This document shows, in pieces, positions 56,230 through 64,000 of a DNA stretch of 64,000 bases. Positions within the stretch are counted from its first letter, which is position 1. Every line of letters begins with the position of its first letter. A program made the translations under genes and the position numbers. The stretch lies in NCBI GenBank assembly GCA_934045905.1, contig OW203767.1, positions 26,978,785 to 27,042,784 on the forward strand, read 5' to 3'. The DNA comes from Leuctra nigra (Eukaryota > Arthropoda > Insecta > Plecoptera > Leuctridae). Below the pieces are notes generated by a model, which saw only the letters and a program-made list of their open reading frames with translations, made no database searches and was not told the origin of the DNA.

Positions 56230-56405
56230 ATGAATTGGCAGTGGTGACGGTTTGTTCCGATGAATGTGTTGTTGGTGTTTGTGGCCCTGATAAGGGCCGT
56301 TCGCGACGTTTCGAAGGAGTTACTTCCAGTCGCCGCCAGAAGATGAAGGAACAAACCGTCACCACTGCCAATTCATTACACGATGGTTCCGAAAACGTCC
56401 ACGAC
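56230..56405. mobile_element. Short insertion with 32-bp perfect inverted repeat and 15-bp flanking duplication
   Basis: ATCATAGGAATTGTA occurs at 56215-56229 and 56406-56420, enclosing 176 bases. A 32-bp perfect inverted repeat (56227-56258 and 56348-56379; starts GTAATGAATTGGCAGTGGTG) overlaps the left boundary by three bases and ends 26 bases short of the right one. The loop contains GGCCCTGATAAGGGCC. A related diverged fragment is at 22064-22130. It is not tRNA-like; the class is unknown. Confidence 0.6.
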
Positions 56406-56420
56406 ATCATAGGAATTGTA

Positions 56421-59228
56421 CTTCCGAAGTGAAAGACCAAAACGTAACTAGAAAAGTATCATAATGATTTAGGATTTAGGATTTTGCTTTTATCCCCGAC
56501 GAACTAGAATGATCTTGCTCTCTACTTTACAAAACAGTTTTTTTTTATAAACTTATAGTTTGCTGAAATTTTTAAACAAATTCCAGAATCACTCATTAAA
56601 ATTATACCCTCTCCCGATATTTAGCTCGCAGGTAGAAAGAAACTTCGAAATCAAACGAAAATGACGTCTCAAACGGAAAGAAGTACGCTCCAGAGGTCTG
56701 GGGACCAAAGCCAATACGAGCGCCGACTTCAAAGCATTTCCTCGTTCTTCTTCGCAATCAGTTAGTCACAAGAAATACCGTGGATTCCCCGATTAAAAAT
56801 AAACCCCCACGACGTCGTCCATCGATCTGTATCGGGTCTTCTGAGGATTCCATCTGGATGCAGCGTGGGGATGAATAATATCTCTTCTTGGTCGCCGCTG
56901 GAGCAGGTGTTGACGGGGGGGGGGGGGGGTATTGATTCAGTGGCGGGATACGACTTGCCCGCTACAATATTCACGCCTCCCAGAGCATTTCGCTCGGTGG
57001 ACTGAATAATTGCGAGGGTGTCAGGTACTTGACATCCACAGTCCGGCTTCTGGACAGAAATAGACAGAGACCACATTTTGTGCTACCAAAAACTACCATT
57101 AAAGTTAATTATTTTTCGCATACTTTTTGTGATTTTATAATTACATGCGATCGCTATTGCTGCAAATCATCCAAAATATCGACAAATATTTTTGTCTGAG
57201 AACGACGAATATTTTTACTGAAATTACAATAATTCAAAATATTGAAGTAAATATTGATCTCAATTAAAAACAATATTTAAATTATTGCTTCTAATTAAAA
57301 TTCTAAAATTACGCTTTATTAGTTTTAAAGTAGCAGAGACTTGTATTCAGATTATGAATTTTTTAGAACGTTTAACAATTTTTTATGTGTATTCTGCCTT
57401 TGGTCAATAAAGATTGTTGTTAAACGTGATAACATAACATTACTTACAGTTACAATATTTCAAAAATGCAAAATTGTCAAACTCAAGAACCATAAATAAA
57501 TTAACATAGTATCTATACGTACGCTTGCATAATTTTACTCCAATTTGCCTTTGCTTGAGTTTTGCTTGAGTAAGTACCTACCTGCATCACAGACAAAGAA
57601 AGTACATGTCAAAAAGCTCTCTCTTTATTTTTACTGCTCGCTGTGTAAAGGCAGCTCAATCTGTTGGTAGCAAATGAAAATAATGTGTTAAACATTACTT
57701 TGTTCCGCATATTCATTAATTTACAAAGTATTTTTGTATCTATTCATAAACCATTTTAAACATTTTTGTAGCTTTTTCACATTTGAAGTTCGCACATCTT
57801 ATAATTAATTTTAATTAATTAGATTACTCTTTAGAAAGAGTATTATATTTTATATAGAGGCGTAATTAAATTTCCTTTCACTTAGAGAGTTTCTCCCTCT
57901 CCCCTTCTATCACCAGTCATCACCGTTCATCTCCTTAACTCCGTTTACACCGGGGACTGGATACAGATAGATTATAATTAGTTGTGTGAAAAGAGGACCA
58001 ATTAGGATTTCTCTACACGAAACGGATTTTCCTTTCATCTTTCTTTAAAACTGTTTCATGGTATTTTGGCTTGTAAGTTCGTTTTATGTGAAGACTTAAT
58101 TGTAAACATTGCAAATGAATGTATTTACGGTTTTAGTCAAATTATGTGATGCGAATAAACTTTGTCACTGAAGAAAAGTCGTAGTATTTTCACAGAAAAC
58201 CACCGTGCTTTTCGCGTTTCAATACATTTTAGATTTTATGAAGGAAATTACACAAGATGTAACTATTAATCGAATCATGAAGCTTTTATTTTTATCTTAA
58301 AATATAACTGAATAATAAAGTATAGCTAATTATTTTTTTTTATATATTATACATATAATATTAAGTAAATCATTTTAAAATATAATCAAAATAGTTGTTT
58401 ACCTTTAGCTCCTTGTTCAAATAATTTAAAATATATTTTTTGAATAACAAGTTCAATGCGTACTATACCCACTGTAAAAAATATCCTTGGTACGTCGGTA
58501 CGATTTAGTAATTGGTAAAATTACATTTTCTTTTTAAATTTTACATTACTGGTGAGGAGAACCATCTTTCATTTATAAGGTGATAGTAAGTAGTAAGAAT
58601 ACCAAAATATATTCTAAGGAATTGTGAACAATTTCTATTTTCTTACAACACTCTCTCCATGGTTGTAATTCATCAACGTTTCTTCATTCAAGTAGAAAAC
58701 TCGGATGTTCGGATTATGTTTTCACTCATTCGAACAAATCCAATCTAAGATTCAAATGAATTAACATAAGACAGAGCTTAACTGAGCTTTTATTAATTCT
58801 CTCGGAGTGCATTTTACCACAGAAGTTGACTGAAACCAAACTGAACCCAGATGGAAATTCACAAGATAACTTTACAGAACTATCGTCTTAACTTGAGAAC
58901 TATTCAAATGAATTGTGGAATATGAAAAGTGGAGCTAATTCTTGGTCTGGCATTAAAAATGTTAACACTAACTTGTAAAGTTATAACTTACTTTTATAAA
59001 AATGGTATCCAAAATTACAATTTTCAAACCATAGTTTCGAGCTAAACCAACTTGTGCTCACTTGCGTTTCATTTTTCAAATGTTTACTCATCCAATGCAA
59101 TAATGTTTTGAGTGAAACTCTAAACTGCGATTGGCTTGTGTTATAATTAATATTTTTCTCAATTTGAATTGTATACCTACTACCTCTTCTTGAGTAAGAA
59201 CGAGGAAGAACAGTTCCATGAATATTTT

Positions 59229-59319
<91 letters not shown>

Positions 59320-60694
59320 GTCTTTCTCTCTTTCTTTGTGTTATCTCTAATGAAACGACAAACATTACATGTGTGCACTAACATAATGAATTCACTTAAA
59401 AATGATAATGGAATTTGCTACCTACCGTTCTACAGAGAAAATATGACATATTTTGCTTCTCATTATTCCGATTGCTCTCCTCAAAGTGGCTCAAAGGAAA
59501 CTTCAGCAAAACAACACAAATAAATAAACTTCGAGAACGTATTTTCCAGCATCCAGCAGAGTTTTCCAGGAAAACATGAAGTGTGTCACAAAATCAAGTC
59601 AATGAGTCAGGGACATGCATGTTTTCAATTTAACTGTGCCAATCCGTTCAACTTAATTACATCATGTTTTTCATGAATTCATTATCCCGTGTAACCAGCT
59701 CGAGCGACAATTAAAACATCAAAGCAAGAGAGCCAGCATTATTTCCCGGAATCAGTCGGAGAACGTGTAGTTTCAGATTACTTGAAACCGCATCAAATAG
59801 ACCGTGAGTGAGCATGCGCAATCGAGCCGGGATTGACGTAGGTTGGAAAAACACCGGCTGGTTTTCATTGCTCGTTACTCATTAGTTGATGTAATGAGAA
59901 GAACATAATCGTGAGTGGGATTGGAAAATAATGAAACCAGCGAGGCGGGCGGTGCCATTATGGCAGCGTATTATCTGTTTGCTTGATTTTCTGTGTCTTT
60001 GTAGGCAATAGCCAATAGCCGTTCAATCGATCTGAGAGTTTGCATAAACACTATGTTGAGCGGTAACACATGCATAGTTTTTGAATTATCCTGTGATTGG
60101 TTGATATTTATAAAATGACAAGAAGTTTTTGACAATTTTCAGAGAAATCTGCCAAGAACTTTTGGAGTTATTGAAATATTACATATTTTAGGCTTGTTTT
60201 GAAATATTTGTCAAATTTATTTAAATTTAAGAAGAAAGAAATTATTATCACTGCTCATTTGACTCATTTGATTAGATTCTCTTCAAAGCTGTTACCGTGG
60301 CTGTTTCTAAGGTCTGTCTAGTCCATCAACTTCACACGCACATTAAATTTGCTTGCAATACGTTAAGGCTCCCTTATCATCGAATTCCTTTGGATTGACA
60401 ATTGCAATAGAATTTGAATAGGAATTCTGTGCAATTTTGTATTCCCAGCCAGTTGAATGTTTTCGCAATAAGCGGATCGTATATTCTACACACTATATTG
60501 TAATGACGGTAAATACGCATATTGTGTGCAATATGAATACACTTTCCACTTCAATTCCTTCCAATGATCGGATTGAACATATATCAACTTCAATAAAACA
60601 TTATTACATCGTCGTGATAAAATAATACATTTCCTGTACGTAATTGAAACTTCTTTCCACGAAAACTTTTACAGTATGCCGGTTTAAATTATTA
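56421..60694. other. AT-rich region without recognised genes
   Basis: Only a G-run (56915-56929) and a TTTC microsatellite (59226-59337) stand out. Frames are short and lack recognisable motifs. Confidence 0.55.
59226..59337. repeat. (TTTC)n microsatellite
   Basis: About 23 perfect units followed by degenerate TCTG/TCTC copies. The Lys/Glu-Arg (minus) and Phe/Leu-Ser (plus) frames across it are repeat artefacts. Confidence 0.95.
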
Positions 60695-61288
60695 TTAGGA
60701 AAACGAACGCTCAGTGTAACGCGTTGATGAGCGAGCACCGGTACGTGCAAATTCTCGAACCGGAAATGCGTAAACATTAAACATAAGCATCCATTATTTA
60801 AATGAAATATGATCCACTCAATCAACATAAAAGTATCTGTTTTTCGTTGAAATTTGAGAATAGCCATCTAAACACTCTGGTACCTACCTAAAGCAAATCA
60901 GATTCAGTTGCAGTGGAAAATTCCTATTAATTTCGATACAATTCATTTCTGACAGATATTAAAAATGTCAATAAGTGCATACGTTCTAGACTGATTTTTG
61001 GCTGAAAATTTGTAAAATAATTGACATTTGTTAATGACCATGCAAAATATGAGTTTGATCAGATTTATCGTTCAGCCTATCAGGAGATGTTCATTTAAAT
61101 TGTAACCAATAAACGGATTTCAAAAAAATTGGGGTCTGCAAACAGAAAAGGTGGTCGATACATGTGTGCAAAATTTCAGATCGATCGGTGAAACGGTGCG
61201 ACCTGATAGTATCGGTTAGTAGCAGAAAAAATACAAAAAAGGTCCATGCCAAAATAGACAAAAGGAGTTGGTCGCTTCGCTCGCTCAA
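60695..61288 (-). mobile_element. Helentron-like repeat copy
   Basis: The minus-strand start TTGAGCGAGCGAAGCG is at 61288. The 3' end is CGCGTTACACTGAGCG, then TTCGTTTTCCTAA (terminal CTAG mutated to CTAA) at 60695. 594 bp, no long frame. Confidence 0.7.
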
Positions 61289-61395
61289 TAAAAAGATCGA
61301 ATTATAATCGTCTCGTAAATTATTAGAGATTTCTTTTTGGCTAACTATCAGAACGTTGAATATGATTTGTTTTGCGAAATTGACTCTTTGATACC

Positions 61396-61560
61396 TAAAG
61401 CCCCATTTACACGGTGCAATTTCTTGAACAACTTCTGTGCCACAGAGTTTCTGCTCGTACGCAGTATCACTTTTGAGATGATAAAGGGAATCTGCACATG
61501 TGCAGAACTTCTGTGACACAGAAGTTGTTCAAGAAATTGCACCATGTAAATGGGGCTTTA
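61396..61560. mobile_element. MITE with TAAAGCCCCATTTACA ends
   Basis: The left arm TAAAGCCCCATTTACACGG and the right arm CATGTAAATGGGGCTTTA pair, and pairing continues through TGCAATTTCTTGAACAACTT with few mismatches. The 165-bp element is a long hairpin. The end bases TA could be the target site of a Tc1/mariner-type mover (inference). Confidence 0.75.
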
Positions 61561-62364
61561 TATTTATTTTCTCTCTCTATTTTACCAATAGGGAAGTTGC
61601 GTATAAATTAGATTTCAGAAAATGCGTAATTTTATTAAAGTTGACATGTTGCTGAACACAGATACAATATTATATTTGTTGTGGGATGAATAGTTTTCGA
61701 GAAATTCAGTTACAAAGTTTTATACATTTCTTCTAACTTTAAAACAGGAAAATTGACAATGACATCACAATTTGCTATATTGCCATGGCAACAAAGGAAT
61801 CACCATGGTAACACATTGTTGGAGGCTTGGAAATGACATCACAATCTTGATTCTCGTTGCTTGCCGTTTTTCCCGCCAAAATATCCAATGACATTTAAAT
61901 TTGATTTTTATGAATGAAAATTTTAAATTTCGCTGACGATAAGTGTGTTTATCATTGTTATTTATGTTGATATTTACAAATTAAATGGAATAAAATTTCA
62001 CGAGACTTCCCTATTCTTTGATTGGTATTTGAAAGATTGTCGTCGACATAAATGCTGACAAAGCACGCCGCCTTGTTCTTACGTAGACAAAGGTCAAATT
62101 CTTCACGCGTCCGGCTGAGATCGTCTTACATTTTATCAGATGCAGGGAAACCTGACACAACACAACAATGCTTCTGATGGGGTCGTAATATTGAAATATG
62201 TAGACATGATATGATCGCAAACAGAAGTGATAATAACTTAATAAGTAGCCTCCGACAAAGAAGTGCATTCAACAGCGACGCAACTGCAAGCATTCAGTGC
62301 TGCAGTTATTGCAGTCACGAATCCCGTAGAGCGGAAGTCAATGGTTTTACTGTCAGAACATTGT

Positions 62365-63494
62365 ATCCCAGAAAAAACACTCCGTGTAAAAATACCAGCC
62401 AAGTCTCTTTAACTATAAAAAAAAATAGAAGAAATCTAAAAATTCAGCACTGAAAAGAAGTGATATCAAAAAAGGAGCCAAGTCAACGAATTTTCAAAAT
62501 TTTAATCGTACCATTGAAATAAAAATATCAACCCCCGAGAAATACTTAAAAAAAGGACTTGGCGCATCGTTTTTTTAAAGACACTTTTCTATCCTAAAAG
62601 TATAGGAAGAACTCTACAAGTATATTTTCCTGAGTATATCACATTCATTATCGACGAATCATACTACGTTTTAATATAACTAGTACTCTTACCTACTGGC
62701 AGTTTTGGTATTTTGTCAATATTCAGAGGAAATAAACGGATAAACGAATAACGAATAAACGGAAGCGGCCTAGTCTATTCGTTATTGCCACTATTTCTAG
62801 GGTCATATTAATCAATCATACTTCTCAATATCGTGACTGAGGGAAATAGCGAAAGCGCTCATTACAAGAAGGCCGTCAATGAGATTTGTATAAGTGACTA
62901 GTGCACTGAGCCATGCTGCTCAAATAATTACTGACTAGATTTTTATCTAAAGTAATACGTTATGTAATTTATGAATTTTTTTGGTATAAAATGTTAATTA
63001 ATAGCAATTAATTACACGGCGAGAAGGTTCAAAGTATAATGCTGTAGTAGGTATGTTGATGTACCCACAAAACTATAGGTACCTACCAATCACAAACACA
63101 ACTGTTCTGTATTTATTGCTTGTAAGACAATGCTATGTTTCCTTGCGTACTTATATTTAAATTTAAAATATTTTACAGAATGTTCAATATTTAATTTGAA
63201 AGTTTTGTCCCAATTTTTCTAGGCATTTCTGAACTACGTAGTATGTGAGTGGCATAAGCTTAAGAATAGAAAAATGTCTTTAAAAAAACGATGCGCCAAG
63301 TCCTTTTTTTAAGTATTTCTCGGGGGTTGATATTTTTATTTCAATGGTACGATTAAAATTTTGAAAATTCGTTGACTTGGCTCCTTTTTTGATATCACTT
63401 CTTTTCAGTGCTGAATTTTTAGATTTCTTCTATTTTTTTTTTATAGTTAAAGAGACTTGGCTGGTATTTTTACACGGAGTGTTTTTTCTGGGAT
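62365..63494. mobile_element. Foldback element sharing arm modules with 53086-55326
   Basis: The arms at 62365-62590 and 63269-63494 are almost perfectly complementary (ATCCCAGAAAAAACACTCCG at the tip, ACTTGGCGCATCG near the loop). They enclose about 680 AT-rich bases. The arm sequence (ACACTCCGTGTAAAAATACC, AAAAATTCAGCACTGAAAAG) matches the central arms of the 53086-55326 element. To the right the similarity to that element continues to about 63600; to the left it stops. Confidence 0.75.
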
Positions 63495-63600
63495 ATCACT
63501 TCTTTTGTTAGTTTATTCATACAGCTTGTAGCACATGTCCGAGCAGGGACTAATTTCTTTAAAAAAATACGCCTCAACCGATTTGGTTACTTAATGACAC

Positions 63601-64000
63601 AATTTAAAAAACACAATTTAAAATTTAAAAAACATTTAACAATTTAAAAAACACAATTTACGATCATGACCTGTTTTCATTTCCCTTCAAAAAGAATGTG
63701 TTACTTTATAATCATAAGCAGGAAGGCATAGAGGAGCATAGAGGCATAGAGGAAGGCTGATCTTGGTGTAACTCGAGATTAATAGTATAATATATTGATT
63801 TCTTAGACGCAGAATCTCGTATTCGAAAAATTTTCACAATGATTTTATACGTTAAAAGTTTGATACTAAATGCATCATCACAACAGCAATATTGAATCTG
63901 TAGAGCAAATAAAATGCAGAACACACTATAGGTACACCTTCAAGATTTGGAACCTACGTGGAAATACGAGATTCTCCTATAATGATACAAGAAATAAAGA
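63601..64000. other. Window end, AT-rich, no gene seen
   Basis: A few direct repeats of ACACAATTTAAAAAAC (63598-63660) and GCATAGAGGA near 63725-63755; nothing coding recognised. Confidence 0.5.

Noticed and set aside
56762..57076. 104-codon minus-strand frame
   Set aside because: Part of it translates a G/C run, there is no known motif, and codon use resembles the surrounding noncoding DNA.
59088..59523. Frames rich in Lys/Glu-Arg or Phe/Leu-Ser
   Set aside because: They simply translate the TTTC microsatellite.

Overview
The window is nuclear DNA from an animal, most likely an arthropod. A spliced gene matching fasciclin-3 and another matching the RNA nucleotidyltransferase TUT1 carry GT-AG introns whose phases agree. 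The rest is AT-rich, packed with transposable elements, and often carries short TAGGTACCTAC-like words. There are no operons or other bacterial features.

Layout. 1-1991: probable upstream intron holding MITEs and a TTAA-flanked element. 1992-10400 (+): the 3' part of a fasciclin-3-like adhesion gene in nine exons (three Ig domains, one membrane helix, a tyrosine-rich tail); its first exons lie left of the window. 15858-18717 (-): a two-exon TUT1-like gene in which two of three catalytic aspartates appear to be lost. 18.7-34 kb: no gene recognised; many mobile elements, including a head-to-head palindrome, a tRNA-derived SINE nested in a MITE, and LINE debris. 35227-51339 (+): exons of a second, unrecognised Ig-like extracellular gene. 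Its first visible exon abuts a 1.07-kb inverted-repeat element. Its next exon runs into 37 head-to-tail copies of a 153-bp unit. The roughly 10-kb intron between them contains an intact, recent Ty3/Gypsy retrotransposon (36903-41981) and a Helentron-like copy. 51.3-64 kb: no gene recognised; two long foldback elements, more Helentron-like copies and MITEs.

The most unusual object is the 153-bp array. Each unit is the last 144 bases of an exon plus the first 9 bases of the following intron, including its GT splice donor. Because 153 is a multiple of 3 and the 9 intronic bases have no stop, the array is one open frame with about 35 usable phase-0 donors. Choice of donor would give proteins differing by 51-residue steps without changing frame. 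Whether this is used is unknown.

The window is also dominated by one repeat family (starts TTGAGCGAGCG, ends in a hairpin plus CTAG, sits between A and T). Its 5' tip is complementary to a segment near its 3' end, as in Helentron/Helitron2 elements. About nine copies are present, one carrying what may be a fragment of a Helitron-type protein. All assignments come from reading the sequence and recalled family knowledge; no searches were run.
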